A stretch of 64,000 nucleotides of DNA from Glycine soja (GCF_004193775.1 NC_041002.1:38599112-38663111); one strand, 5' to 3'. Shown: positions 33,880-46,405, counted from the stretch's first letter. Notes: a model not told the origin generated them from the sequence alone. Translations and numbers: made by a program.

Positions 33880-35100
33880 AACTAGAGTTCAATGGGAGAA
33901 ATCGCTAGGGTTTAACTTCATTGGACTTCCTAACATGCAATCACTATGTATTCCTATTCAATTAAGCTTATGTTATCATCAACCCATAATTTTATTCCAA
34001 CCTTAATTCCTTAAATGAGAGGACCTAAATCACTTTATTATAATATTGAATTAGCATAACCTAAATCCATAGGCATAAACAAGATTAGTTGTCTTCTTTA
34101 GTTCACAATCCAAAGGAATTTCCCAATAACCATTGGAATCATGTAAATAGGTTGATTAAGAAAAAAAAAGCTTATAAATGGAAGAAGAAAAATAATGATG
34201 CTTTATTAAATAGACACAATGTAGGAATTACATGAAAGTTGGACCAATTACATTAAACCCCAATGAGAGAGAAGAGTTAGTTAGTCGTAGCCATGAAGAA
34301 GAATCTACTGATGCGGGAATAATGGAGGATGAATCCGAACGCATCCAAAGTCGTCACCACATCTTGGGTTTCTTTCTCTCTCTCAACTCACAAAAGTGTA
34401 GAACCCTAGAACTAGGATATAAAATTGTTATTTAAAGTTATGGCCTAAATAAAGTTCGTACCCAAAAGACAACAAAATGAAAAATTGAAATAAAAAATCT
34501 CCTATGACACAATCATGGACGTGACCGGGTTCACACCCCCTATGATTTGTTCTAATTGTTGAAAATCAATTTGTTCAACTTTTGATCACGGGCATGACCA
34601 AGTTCACATCCCATGTGATATTTTTTGATTTCTCCAACATGAACCATTATTTTCTTCTTAGCTTCAAGGCTTCCAAAATTCTCTTAATGTAGTTACTTGT
34701 GGACTCTCCTTTTCTTGATCTGAGCTTTAACAAAGTTCCTAAAAAAATATAATCAAACAACCCAAAGAGCAAGAGTTAAAAGGTATAAATTAAAAATATT
34801 AAATAAATCCAACTTTTATTCAAACTTAACTAAAAATGCCTACAAACAAAGCTCAAAAGCATAAGTGATATGCATAATTGTCCCTAAACTACTACAAAAT
34901 GTAAGTAGAAATGACAATTATCACTTAGATTATGTTTAGTATTGATGTAGGAAGAATAGTATAGCCTAGAAGGTGTTCGTTAGATTTTGTTATTATCTAT
35001 TAGATTCAAATGGCAATTTGTTAGAGTGGATAGGATGCATTTTGTTATAATGAGAACATGGCCTAGACTTGGCTATATATATCATTGTAATTCCCTTTAT
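33880..35100. other. Repeat-like DNA, probable decayed LTRs
   Basis: No recognised coding region. Two blocks (about 33880-34900 and 34920-35100) have the A/T-rich, stop-rich look of LTRs, including CTATATATA near 35080, but lack partners. The 67-codon frame at 34232 shows no domain. Confidence 0.3.
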
Positions 35101-35109
35101 GGGTTATGC

Positions 35110-35505
35110 CGAAAATTATCTGAATTTTCTTAATTTGTAATTTTGATCTCTCTATAATTTTAATGCGATTTTGGTCCAAGTTTTTTTCTCACAATTTTGG
35201 TTTTCCTATTTTAGAGAATCAACAATTTTTGTCTAATCTCCAATTTTGCATGTTTTTTTTTCCTTTTATATTGGTCCAATTGAACCCCAGAAAGTAGACA
35301 TAACATATTCAATTAAGGTGTCATAAAAAATAATTTAACTAATTAAAATATAAAAAATAAAAGAAATATATGTATGTGAAATTTTGAACCAAAATTGAGA
35401 ATTTTTTAAAATAGAAGGACTGGAATCATGAAAAAAATAGGAAGGCCAAAGTCTCGGATTAAGAATTACATAGGGATTAAAATTAGAAAGCCTTTATTAA
35501 ATTAA
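35110..35505. repeat. Foldback repeat, MITE-like
   Basis: The first ~120 bases (AATTTTGATCTCTCTATAATT ...) are imperfectly complementary to the last ~120 (... CATAGGGATTAAAATTAG). Phrases such as TTTTGGTCC and GGACTGGAATC occur at matching distances. No clear duplication was seen at the ends. Confidence 0.5.
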
Positions 35506-35916
35506 GAGGTTGACCGGTAACTTAGCTTAAATAAATATGATTGGATTTTGTTGTTCTTCTTTTATTTTTAACTTGGATTGAAATTATTTCATGAAGCCCA
35601 AACATATGTAAGACTTGTGTTCTTTTTCTTTGTTAGCCACGGACTTCTAGCCTACTACTACCTTTTAGTCCATTAATGAACAAACGTCTTTTTTTAAAAA
35701 AAAAAAATAGTATTCCCAAAATTCCTTTTGATGGAAATATAACTTTGTTATATATTTATACGATGCAATCATATTTTGGATAAAATGTTCGGGGTGAAAA
35801 AAATACGTAGCACAAATATGATTTTACTATTTGAAATAAATAGCAAACTCATATTCCTAATACATTTTTTTTTCATTTTTTTTATTAGAATGGAAATATG
35901 ATTTTGTTTAATAACA

Positions 35917-35988
35917 TACAACAAAAATATATTTTTGTTGTACAATATTCAATAGAAATATGATTTCATTATACATGAAATCATATTT
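35917..35988. repeat. Two adjacent perfect palindromes
   Basis: 35917-35942 is a 26-bp perfect palindrome centred on AAAAATATATTTTT. 35956-35969 pairs exactly with 35975-35988 (14-bp stem AAATATGATTTCAT, 5-base loop). Both contain the phrase family GAAATATGATTT / TTTTTGTTGTA, which recurs near 36740 and 63220-63510. Confidence 0.9.
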
Positions 35989-36187
35989 TTGTTGTATTAA
36001 TTGTTTTTGGAAGATTAATTTAAACTACTAGGATTTTGAAAGTTATTTTTAATAAATGTGAATATTAAACATTTAAATTTAAATTTCAATAATCATGTTA
36101 AAACTTCACACACACATAAATAAAAAAATATAAGAAAAATTCAAAATTTAAATTAGCAAAAACATATAAACTAAAAAAAATTATAAC

Positions 36188-36190
<3 letters not shown>

Positions 36191-36234
<44 letters not shown>
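36191..36234. repeat. (AT)n microsatellite
   Basis: Uninterrupted AT dinucleotides. Confidence 0.97.
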
Positions 36235-36237
<3 letters not shown>

Positions 36238-36916
36238 AATTTTAAAATAATTTAAATTAAAATATATTTACACAAAATTTTAATAAAATTTAATGTTAAA
36301 AAAAGAAAAAGAAAAACATGAAACGTTATGTGGGGGTGTGAAGAAAAATGGAGGTGATGGAGAAAAAGAAGGCAACCAAATTGGAAGGAGGGGGAGGAGG
36401 GTGTGGGGGAAATGCTGGCAGGGATAGGTAGGTCTTTTAAAGGAATTCGAAAGAAGTAGGGTGAGAATAGCAATTCCTTTTCCAGAGTTGTGTCATAAAT
36501 GAAATACAGCAGGAAACCCGTGAGTTTTACCAATAGAAAAAGTGTGTTTTATAGCAGGTTAACAACAACATAAATGTCACTTAAAAAAACAACAACATAA
36601 ATGAACATATTTCCAGTTGCATAAAGGGGTGCAAAAAAAGTCTAAAACGAAAACATTATTTTGTTGATAAGATATACAACCAAATATTATTTTTTGGTGA
36701 GTAGTTTTTATTTTGTACTTCCTTTTTAACATAATAAAAATATGGTTTCATTTTGTATTTTGTGACGAAATCATGTTTCCATGAAAAATATATTTTCGAA
36801 AAAAGAAAATTAAAACCTACGAGATAGTGTCGATAATTGGTAGTGCTAAGCGTCAACAGTGTCAATTGGCCTTCTTTATGTTGTTCCTTGTTTGAAATAA
36901 AAAGGAGAAAGAATTT
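36235..36916. other. A/T-rich intergenic DNA
   Basis: Short frames only. It ends with the target duplication GAAAGAATTT (36907-36916) of the next element. Confidence 0.5.
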
Positions 36917-37488
36917 GGCAAAAATACTAAATGAGGTCATTTTTACAATTTTTTTATCAAAATGGGTCTATTTTGTAGTTATTTACTTTATGGGTCTTTT
37001 ATTTTTTTACTACAACGCTTTACTGGATTAGGCGCTTTCCACGAAAAGCTGACACGTGGCATGACGTGACTAGATGACAGGGGAGGTGGGGCAGGCACAA
37101 CCACTAGTAGTGGTGGCCTGCCTGACACTTTCTTCTTCCCTATAAAATCCTTCTTCTTTCGTTTCATTGTTAGGCACGACCATTAGTTTTTTTTTGTGTT
37201 TTTAATTTATTTAATTTATATAAATTGTTATATTTTAGTATTTATATATTTTATTTTTGCAGATAGGCATCTTATGTTTTTTTAGTGGATTTATTTGTAG
37301 AGGTAATTATTGTTAGTTTGATAGTGTGTTAGATTTGTTTTTATTTTATTTTATAATAATATAAAATTGTTAATTGTTGTTGAAGATAATTATAGATAAT
37401 AATATTGTTATTTATGATTTGTCATTTAAATATTATATTATTATTTTTGTTAATATTTAATGATATTAATTATGATTTATGTTATTTA

Positions 37489-38163
37489 TGATTTTTCATT
37501 TAAATAGTTAATATTGTGATTAATGTTAAAATAATTTATTTAATATGTATGATTTGTGTCTGTATTTTTTAAATATTTTTTATCATAACATTATTGTTAT
37601 TATTATTTTTTATTTGTGATTTTTATAGTTTTTGTTTTATTATATTAGTATTTTTAAAAATATATTGGATATATTTTTATTGTCGCATTTAATGAAATTA
37701 TTATTGTTAATATTAATTTATATGGATGCTTTGAATTGATGTGTTTTTTTTATATACATTTAATGATTTGTCATTAAAATAGTTAATATTGTGATTAATG
37801 TTAAAAATAAGTGGTTATTATGGATTTTGTGTAATTAACAAGTTAATGGCATTTGACCCAATATTGGTAACATCTCAACAACCAGCCGAAAAGAAAACTT
37901 TCCATTTTAAAACCCATCCTAACATAACATATTAGCACTTTTTAAAATTTAATTATCAATATACTACATTCTTCTCATAACAAAGTAATATGATTTCTCA
38001 TTTAAATAGTTAATATTGTGATTAATGTTAAAATAATTTCTTTAACATGCATGATTTGTGTATGTATTTTTTAAATATTTTTTATCATATTATTATTATT
38101 TTTTTTATTTGTGACTTTTATAGTTTTTGTTTTATTATATTAGTATTTTTAAAAATATATTGA
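37489..38163 (+). repeat. Direct repeat of about 175 bp inside the small MULE
   Basis: 37489-37675 and 37991-38163 share near-identical sequence, starting TGATTT(T/C)TCATTTAAATAG and ending TATTTTTAAAAATATATTG. A shorter third piece lies near 37765-37805. The 502-bp offset includes unrelated filler. Confidence 0.9.
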
Positions 38164-38348
38164 ATTCATGTGTTTTTTTATATACATTTAATGATGTTAA
38201 TATTTTTAATTATTTGAGTATTTATGGATATCGTTTTGTTATATTAAAATCATTAGTAAAATGTATTTAAATATATCGTAATTCTTTATTTATTATTTAT
38301 GATATGTGTGATTATTAATTTTTTTTCTTTTTATACAGGGGTTTTAAT

Positions 38349-38575
38349 ATGGCAAGTTCGTCATCTTCTAATTATTATGATGTGACATCGGGACCATTAG
38401 AGGATGGTTTATTGTGGATGAAAAAAAATCATATATCGCAGCATATTTGGAATTGTGTTAATGAAAGGATGTTAAAAATCCGACGAGCTACATTAATCAT
38501 AGAGAAGCACCGTCCGACAAAGCAACGATTTCATAGTGCAAATGAAACGGAGGAAGAGAGATTTTATAGGGAAGA
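38349..38575 (+). pseudogene. PMD first-exon fragment captured in the MULE
   Basis: From the ATG the frame gives a Ser-rich start, then GPLEDGLLWMKKNHISQHIW and a KIRRAT motif, which is the N-terminal segment of many PMD (MAIN-like/PP7 long-form-like) proteins in legumes. The core PMD signature never follows. The frame runs into the right inverted repeat near 38575 and stops at 38660. The N-terminus differs in type from that of the PMD gene at 20966, so it was not copied from that gene. An AG preceded by pyrimidines just upstream (ATACAG, about 38338) may be an old acceptor. It is a fragment, with no evidence of function. Confidence 0.7.
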
Positions 38576-38893
38576 AGGAAGTGTCAAGCTGGCCACTACT
38601 AGTGGTCGCGCTTGGCAGACCACCACTTCCTCCCCCTGCCCCAACTCCCCTGTCACCTAATCACGTCATGTCACGTGTCAGATTTTCGTGGAAAGTGCCT
38701 AATCCATTAACACGTTGTAGTAAGAAAAGAGACTCATAAAGTAAATAACTACAAAACAGACTCATTTTGGAAAAAAAAATTATAAAAAAGACTCCATTTG
38801 ATATTTTTGCTGAAAGAATTTTCCCTCATGACAATTGTGAAATAGAATGGAATAAGCAGTGCTGCAAAACAACGAGTGACATTATTATTTTTA

Positions 38894-39196
38894 GGTTTAA
38901 ATATGTTTTTATTTTTTTTAAGTTAGCAGTTTTTTATGTTTTATTGTTGTAAGTTAATTTTTTTTAATTTTAGTCTTATAAGTTAATATTTATAGTTCTC
39001 ATAAATTCGCGTTTATAAGGACTAAAATATGAAAAATGCAAACTTACATGACCTAAAAAATAAACAAAAACTCTCACAGGAATCAAAATTGATAAAAAAA
39101 ACATCTTATAAAGACTAAAATTAGAAAAATAAATTTATAGAGATCAAAAATGAAAAAGAAATACTAATTTATTGGAATAAAAACTATATTTAAACC
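38894..39196. mobile_element. 303-bp MITE, PIF/Harbinger (Tourist-like)
   Basis: The ends are GGTTTAAATATG and its inverse TATATTTAAACC. TTA stands on both sides (38891-38893 and 39197-39199), the 3-bp duplication typical of PIF/Harbinger. The interior shows further inverted similarity built on 'GGACTAAAAT' phrases and has no open frame. Without the TTA reading, a TA duplication (Stowaway) would be the alternative. Confidence 0.75.
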
Positions 39197-39199
39197 TTA

Positions 39200-41347
39200 T
39201 TTTTATAGTTCCTATATATGTTTTTTATTTTCTTAAAATTAAATACATTTTATTAGCATAAATAAATATAAATTTTATATTAAGAAAAAACAATATAGTA
39301 AAAATTCATTCTCTTTTTTCTTTAATTTCTGTATAACATAATTTTTAAATAAATAATAAATAATTTATGCTAAAAAATAATGGAATAATATATTTAAATT
39401 CTTAATTAGTATAAAAATATTTTCCATTAACTAATTTATTTATTTTTACTTTTTTTCTACTTATTCAAATAGGCGGAGAGAAAATTTTCTACGGTCTTGC
39501 TTCTTGTTTTTGTCCACGCAAACAACACATATTTTTCTCTCTATTTCTCTTTTATTCCGGCAATTCTTTTTTCTTTTTTTTTTTTTAAATTCGTTCCTCT
39601 CTATTCCATCCCGAATTCAAACGAAAAATTAGTCTCATATGCCCCTAAATATACTACAATATTAGTATACAAATAGTACACTTTAGTGATTAGTTTGTTA
39701 TTTAAGTTTAATTTTTATATGTATATTAGTATACAAATATTAACACTATCAAATATTAGCTAATTAAATGATACTTTGGATATGACTTTTCAAATAAATA
39801 TTACAAAATTCAATAATTATATAAAAAAAACCTTTAATTAGTAATTTAGTATATTCTAATTAAATTATCTATAAAAAAATATCGCATTTATTAGCTACCA
39901 ATGTTGCCTGAGATATTAACACAGGAACGACTAATCATGTAGCAGCATCCAAGTGAGGCAAATCAAGGATTAAACATATATGGTTCCTAAATTTTGAATC
40001 CTTCTTCTGAAAGGTACCAGAACCAGAACCAGACATGAAGTAAACTTGCTGAGATTATAGTCTGACACTTCCACGTGGGAATTGAATGATCTCATATATA
40101 GGAAACGGCCCTATGGTCCCAAACCCTCTAGTTTTAATGAATTGAAGGACCACATGTTCGTATATAATTAAACATTATCTCATCCGTAAATGGCATCCCT
40201 CTAAGTTAGGTTTAGCTTGTAATTGGCTTACATCCATTGTTTGCTTCACTGTCAGATTGATTTTGAATGAATTTTTGAAGTGTATGTTTTTATTTAAGGC
40301 AACTTTTTAGAAGCAATTATTCTCAAGTCTATCAACTATGGTTAAATTAAATAGGAACACATCCTTTAATTTAAAACATAGGGAGAGAAAAGTATTATGT
40401 TACTCTTATTTTTACTATTTTTTTAATTTAATGGTTCTGATAAGTAATCTAAAATGTTAATTATAAGGTTTAAATATCTTAATATATATAATAATTTAGC
40501 ATCTTTTGTGATAATCAATTCATTAAATCAATTTAACAAATGATTTATCTGGATAGAAGCTGAATTAGAGTCAACCGGAGAACTTATTACATGATCCGGG
40601 ATCACACGGCGACCATAATCCCGATCAATCTTCACATAATAAATAGATCAGTTTTTCATTTCGGAGAGATAAACTTTGACTATGTATATTGTGAAAATTG
40701 ATTGAGAACATAGTAGTTGAACCAAATAATCATTTCTCCTATTTTCTCTACAGGAGAATTTATCCTTTCCACGTGAATTCCCGCATTTTCCTCTCCTTTG
40801 TTTCACTCAAAGTTAAGCGCGAGTATTTATTAAGAAATCACACTTAATCTATGTTAGTTATGCTCGCTGATCCAAGTCTTGTCTTTAGGAAAAGGCTAGG
40901 ATTGTTTGTCTTATTTTCAAGCCAATTGGGGTGACTTTTGTTGCCTCGGCTGATAGTTCCATGCAACTTGGCCAGTTGAACAACATGCCTCACTGTAACA
41001 CATGGATCATATTAACTAGTCTTCTGTATATTTCATTATTTCTAGTACTAGTTACTTATTTATGTATCGACACCACTGTCAGCTTTCTAGCTATAATTGC
41101 TTGCAAATTGAAGGCACCAAAGCAATGCCTTTATTGCTGGTACGTACCTTTTGATCACATACCTCCATCTGTAGTACTATATTTGCGTAACATACATTGT
41201 AGCAAAAAAATACTGATAACCACTATTATGCAAAAATAATGTAACAGAAATTTCAGGACTGACCAAACAACAGAAACTATAATTTGTATTTATCATAATA
41301 ACAATATAATAAACTGTTATTTTTATGGGGAATAAAAACAATCAGTT
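39200..41347. other. Intergenic DNA downstream of the acyltransferase gene
   Basis: A/T-rich with no recognised repeat ends or gene. The 102-codon frame at 40931 has hydrophobic stretches but no recognisable domain or matching gene context. Confidence 0.5.
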
Positions 41348-41353
41348 TTTATT
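41348..41353 (-). terminator. Candidate poly(A) signal of the acyltransferase gene
   Basis: AATAAA on the minus strand about 90 bases after the stop codon, a usual plant distance. Confidence 0.5.
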
Positions 41354-41443
41354 ACTCTAATACTTCTAAGCGTTTTGGAAAACAACGTGACCAATAGAGA
41401 GAAACAAAAGAAGGGATTGATTTTACTTTGTCGCTCTCCAATT

Positions 41444-44400
41444 TCAAGCACTCTTCATAGATGGAACAGTTCCATCTGTTCCTGCAAGTATGGCATACTT
41501 GTCCTTCCTAGTCAAATTGGTGCACTCAAACCCGAGAGTCCCTGCAAGAACCCTCTGAATATAATTGGCGACTTCGATGGCAGATTTGCCTCCCATGCAG
41601 GTGAGTTCTGTTGGCAACTGGTTCAAGAAAGTGATCTCATAAGTTGGCATGGGATTCATGAACACAAAATAAGGGTCCAGCAGCTTGTGGCCGCGAACCG
41701 ATGTCCCATAGAACACGCTTTGCTTCGTGTTGATGGCGACCGGGACAATCCTATCGGTTAGCTCGGCAAAGAGGGCACTGAACCTCAAAAGGAATTGCTC
41801 CCTACAAGTGGTGCCTTCGGGGCAGATCACCAAATCCCCTTCCTCAAGCAACTTCTTGATGTTGGCAGCATCTTTCTCTCTTTCCCTAGAGAGTGCTACA
41901 GCTTTGATAGGAGAAATTATTTCAGTGAACTTGCTTATGCTATATGTCACACAGCTGATTTTCCTCCCTAATGCAACAGCTGTAACCACAGGGTCTAAAA
42001 CTGTCCTGTGGTTACATACAAATAGGACTCCACTTTGGCCCTTCTTTGGTGGGGGTGGAGGGGTACCCTTCCTAATGACCCTTATTCCAAGAAGCTTGTA
42101 GTTGTACCAAGCAAGTCTTTCTGGCAGAGGGATGTTGAGGTAGACCCTTAGGATTGAGAGGATTATGCCAATTGGCATCCATAGGAAGGTCAAGAGGGCC
42201 ACTAGAGGAGTTGGCCTTTGAACTAAACGGCCCTCGTGGAAAATTATTGGGCTTAGAAGCTTGTTTCTTGGTAGTGGCTCACACTTGATCCTTGGCACCA
42301 TGTATCCTTCCTGTAGGGGAAAACAGTGGTAGTGAATAGATTTGATACATGTGAAAAATGAGCATGAGTGGCATTTTCATTCAACTTTTGCTTGGATTTA
42401 GACCATATCATGTTATTACTATATAATCTTGTTTGGTTAAACTTTTTCATATTTACTTATAGGAAAAGAAAATTAAAAAATTACAAATTTCTACATGTTA
42501 AAATTAACTCACGCGTCTCAGCTTTGATAGGTGATATAACTAAAAACAAAAGGCAAAATTATAACAGCCAAGGGAAAATTAAGTTTTACAGAATAAGTCA
42601 GCAGCAGGGGATGTCATAAGAATCGTGCTTTGTAATATTGATGATTAGAAAACCATGCAGAGAGATAAAAAAAATTCATATATTTTACATGAGGTACAAA
42701 TAGTACGGCATTGATTGAGTGTTAAAAATTGGTTGGACATGAGGAACTTATGGAAAGTGTCAGAAGTCCCCCATCTAAATTGAATTTGTCCATCCTTGGA
42801 AGATAACCAATTAGGGATCTTTTAATTATTAGAGGTATATAAAACAAAAAAAATAGTAACGCATCTGAGTTGTGAAAGAGAACTTAAAAGCAGAGACATA
42901 ACCAGCTCGAAACTGAAGCTGTAATAAGACGTATCCAGAAACGAACCATAGAAAATAAAATGGGTGGGCCACTTGAAAAGTTGAGGTTAGTAAATATCGA
43001 AAAAGACGGGATGGAACTAACATATTAAGTGAGGAGTTTTTTTTTTTTTTTCTGTAATCAGTAGGAATTTGTGAAAGAAAATTTATAATAATTTACTCAT
43101 ATTGATTAGTCAATTAAATTAGACTCTCTCTTGACAGGAAAGAGTTTTGTTATGCATATAATATGCAAAAAAAAAATATATATGTATATTTAGGTAGAGA
43201 ACCACTTTATATGTAGCTGAAAACTATGCCATGATCATTAAAGGCTCTCACCAAATATGAAGCGATTTGTGGACAATCTAACTAATCTAATGTTTTGCGC
43301 AAAGAAACAGCTCATGTAGCTTACTTACTGGCTTCCTCACGTTTAAACATAAAGTTGAAAGTGAGTGACTGAAAGCAACATCTAATTATAAATATGTATG
43401 GCCAGTAGAAAAAGAAAAAAAAAAGTATTTCGTTTAAAAATATATATTTATTATATAAAACACACTCAAAGTATTTACAATTTAATTTTGATACACTATT
43501 AATGTGAACAAAAATTATACTGTTAATTAATTAAAAATTACTTTTATAATAATTATTGCAAAATCCAACAATATTATTATGATAATCCGTGATTCGTTAA
43601 TAATATGAAACAATTTTACATTTCAGTGCATTTTAATTAAATTAATTTATTTAATGGTTTTTTAATTAAAAGTGTTACTATTCAGTATGTTAAAAATGTT
43701 GATTTAGAAATTCATAAATAAAAAGTTATTTATTAGAAATTACGATAAAAATATATTCATAGCATTAAATGATATATTATGTTATAAAAAATCTTATTTA
43801 GTACCTTGTATAAAAACAATTCTAATTCAGTACTCTCAATACACCAACTAATGACTAACATTCTCCTTACAATAATGAAAAACATTTAATAATTAGCAAG
43901 ACAAAACTCTAATTTAATTAAAAAAACACTAAAATTACTTTATAATACTGTTCTTAAATTTTATTATTCTTAAGTTTTATATACAGATATATGGTTGTTT
44001 TAAACAGTTAAAATTACCTGTATTACGCGTTCACGTTCTCTCCGGGAGAGAGAGAATAATTATTAGATACTCGAGGTCATAACTTCGTCTTCATAGTTTC
44101 AATCAAATTTTTATATAATATATAGTTGTATTTTTTTTTTAATTTATAACAAAAAGTTAACAATATCCCATTACATTTTTGTTTGACAGAGTATCCCATT
44201 ATGTTAATCTTACGTTTTATAATACTACCTACTCAGATTCTTTCTATAAGAAACAAGTCATTAAGTAAGATATATATGGCTTGTTTCTTATAAACAGGAT
44301 CTTAATAATTTAGAGGGAGAGAGAAGTATATGCATATTACAGTTATACCAACCTTGCAGATTGACATGAAGTCCATGTCCGTTACACTGTCTCCGAGTCC

Positions 44401-44964
44401 CAAATCCGGCAAGTTGCTCCCAAACTCCTTCAAAACCACCTCCTTCTTCTGAACACCAACAAGCACACCAGGTTCCTTAGCGAACCCCGTCACCCTCCCC
44501 GACGCCGTCACTGCCAGCTCCGTCCCGAGCACCGTATCCGCGCCAAGAAACGTCTTCGCGAACGGCTCCACCATCACCCGGGGGCTCGCCGTGACAATGC
44601 ACCGCCTCCCTCCGAACGCGTTGAAAATGCGCCACGTGGCGGGGTGCACGTCCTCGGCGTAGAACCTCGGTAGCACCGAGCGGGACACGAGCTCGACGTC
44701 TTTTAGTTTGAGACCTGCGAAGGTTATGAAGATTAACGTCTTGATGGCGAGGGTTTCGGAGAGGACGAGGTAGGTAAAGTAGACAAAGGGGGCGGAGGTT
44801 AGGAGGAGGAGGGCGCGGAGGACGCTGCCGGCTTCGAGGGCAACGAGGAGGTAGTAGGGGAAGGCGCTCCGGGAGACGAGGAGGGTGCCGTCAAGGTCGG
44901 AGGCCACGGTCTGGTTGGACCGGTCTTGGGTGGTGATTGGGTCGAAGCGAGGGAAGGTCCCCAT
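41444..44964 (-). CDS. GPAT6: Glycerol-3-phosphate sn-2-acyltransferase/phosphatase, GPAT6 type
   Basis: Two exons, 44964-44353 and 42310-41444, joined by a 2042-bp GT-AG intron (AAG^GTTGGT; CCCCTACAG^GAAGGA) in phase 0, give 492 aa, close to about 500 for Arabidopsis GPAT6. The N-terminal half is a HAD-type phosphatase domain with DLDGT at residues 23-27 and GDSVTD at 191-196, so both key motifs are kept. A hydrophobic stretch at about 45-85 fits ER membrane attachment. The C-terminal acyltransferase domain has block I NHRTVLDP (H305, D310) and block III PEGT at 368-371. Land-plant enzymes of this group transfer omega-oxidised acyl groups from CoA to glycerol-3-phosphate and remove phosphate, making 2-monoacylglycerol for cutin. 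GPAT6 acts in petals, pollen and cuticle. Resemblance to GPAT6 is stronger than to GPAT4/8. Odd points: residue 376 is Gln where REP is usual, and Met replaces Lys in the TCKGGKS block. Exon 1 is GC-rich, unlike its surroundings. Confidence 0.93.
42311..44352 (-). other. 2-kb intron of the acyltransferase gene
   Basis: A/T-rich throughout, with canonical ends. Short open frames inside it carry no recognisable domain, and no transposon ends were seen. Confidence 0.85.
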
Positions 44965-45078
44965 GATTATGACAATAGAGGAGAAAATGAAGAGAGAAAT
45001 TAAGAAGGTTTATGGTGTGGTGAAGATGTGATTGGGGAGCTAGGTGGAATGTTGGATATGGCTTGGAAATGTTATGAA

Positions 45079-45112
45079 GAGAGAGAGAGAGGGTGTGAGG
45101 GGGGTTTTAATA
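45079..45112 (-). promoter_or_regulatory. TATA-like box and CT-rich leader of the acyltransferase gene
   Basis: On the minus strand TATTAAAA (45105-45112) lies about 140 bp before the ATG, followed by a (CT)n-rich stretch (GA repeats at 45079-45091 on the plus strand). CT-rich leaders are common near plant start sites. Confidence 0.5.
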
Positions 45113-45119
45113 GGGTGAG

Positions 45120-46404
45120 GGGAGAACAATATTCGGAAAGAAATGCAAATTAATATATAATAAAAGATTCAATATGTTTTTTTTTTAGAAAATGAAATAT
45201 TTGCTCGTTTTTTTTCTTTGAAGAACCACATCAAATATGATATGATAGGGTTCATAAATAGAATATCTTTTCTATTGAGCATGATGTGATGAGATATTAG
45301 ATTCCAATTTTTGTATGAAGAATTATTAGTTGAAATTAATTAGTCAATTAAATAGATTTCAACATTTAAAAAAATTAATCTTTAACTTTATGTTGATTTA
45401 CATTAGAAAAAATGACAATTTTAATACAATTTCTTAATGTTTTGTTGGTTGTTTTTCAATTAAAATTGGAATCTTATATTGATAATTTATCATAATCTTT
45501 CATGTTTTGTTGCACGAATTATAGAAGTAAAATCCCAAATTTGATTAGAAAATACACTAAAATATTTACAGTTATACATCTAATTAGTTATGTCTTTTCA
45601 AAATGTAATTCTTTTTTCACAAAAGAGAAACACAAGTGATAATATGTTTTTTGACTTATTTTTATAAATGAGGAGAAATATTATTAAAGTGACGAGGGGT
45701 CTTGGAGTAGTTGCAAGTCGATGCTAACGGCTGCGTTTCATTCAATTGGAGCCTACTTTTTTAGTTTATTGACGCCGGCCTTAGCAGCCTAATAAAACCC
45801 CAAAGCCACAGCTTCGGTTTAAATTAATTAAAGTGTTTGTTACTTTCATTTGGCTTACCTTTTTTGCTTGTTAAATTGTACATAACTTTATTAGCGTAAT
45901 TCCTCAAGCACATAATTGTTGGCTTATAACGGTGCCTTTGCCGCCTTAATAATATTGGGATTTAATATTTTGATTTTGTTACAGTGTTTCTTTCTTTAGA
46001 ATCTTTACAAGTAGCGGATTTATTGATAATAAATTCAATTCCATTACCAGAAGTGGAAATATTCAATATGGAGTTCTGCATATAGTATGAAAAACACACA
46101 ATACGAATTCATTAAGAAATAGGTGTGAATTCTTTAAAAAAAAAGGTGTGAACATTTTGTCCTCTAAAAAATGTGTGAACATTTTGTTGGGCAAATGATA
46201 AATTAAAAATGGGCAAAATGGTTTATTATTGGTGGAGATGACGGAAAAATTTGTTTCATACAATTTTCGTATCAGTTTGTACATTTAGTTTTTGTACGTA
46301 CCATTGGACAACTCTGTAATTCAATTCACCAACTAAAAAGAAAAAAGTAAACTTAATTGTCTCAATGGACTGCAGTCATACTCAAAACACTATATTTAGT
46401 TTTT

Positions 46405-46405
<1 letters not shown>
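45120..46405. other. Intergenic DNA upstream of the acyltransferase gene
   Basis: A/T-rich, with no recognised gene or repeat boundaries. Confidence 0.5.

Larger units (their letters stand above)
36917..38811 (+). mobile_element. Non-autonomous MULE (Pack-MULE type) carrying a PMD exon
   Basis: 1895 bp. The ends are GGCAAAAATACTAAATG on the left and its imperfect inverse on the right. The inverted repeats extend about 230 bp on each side and include GTAGTTATTTACTTTATG, TTTCCACGAAAA and GACAGGGGAG. A perfect 10-bp duplication, GAAAGAATTT, flanks it (36907-36916 and 38812-38821). Long inverted repeats with 9-11-bp duplications define Mutator-like elements. There is no transposase inside, only a PMD gene fragment (38349-38575) and A/T-rich filler with an internal duplication. 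A TATA box (CCCTATAAAATCC, about 37140) lies at the inner edge of the left repeat. Confidence 0.92.

Noticed and set aside
40931..41239. 102-codon frame with hydrophobic segments, possible small membrane protein
   Set aside because: No recognisable family, promoter or splice context. Chance length is plausible in this composition.
41727..42101. 124-codon plus-strand frame
   Set aside because: Antisense shadow of the acyltransferase exon 2.
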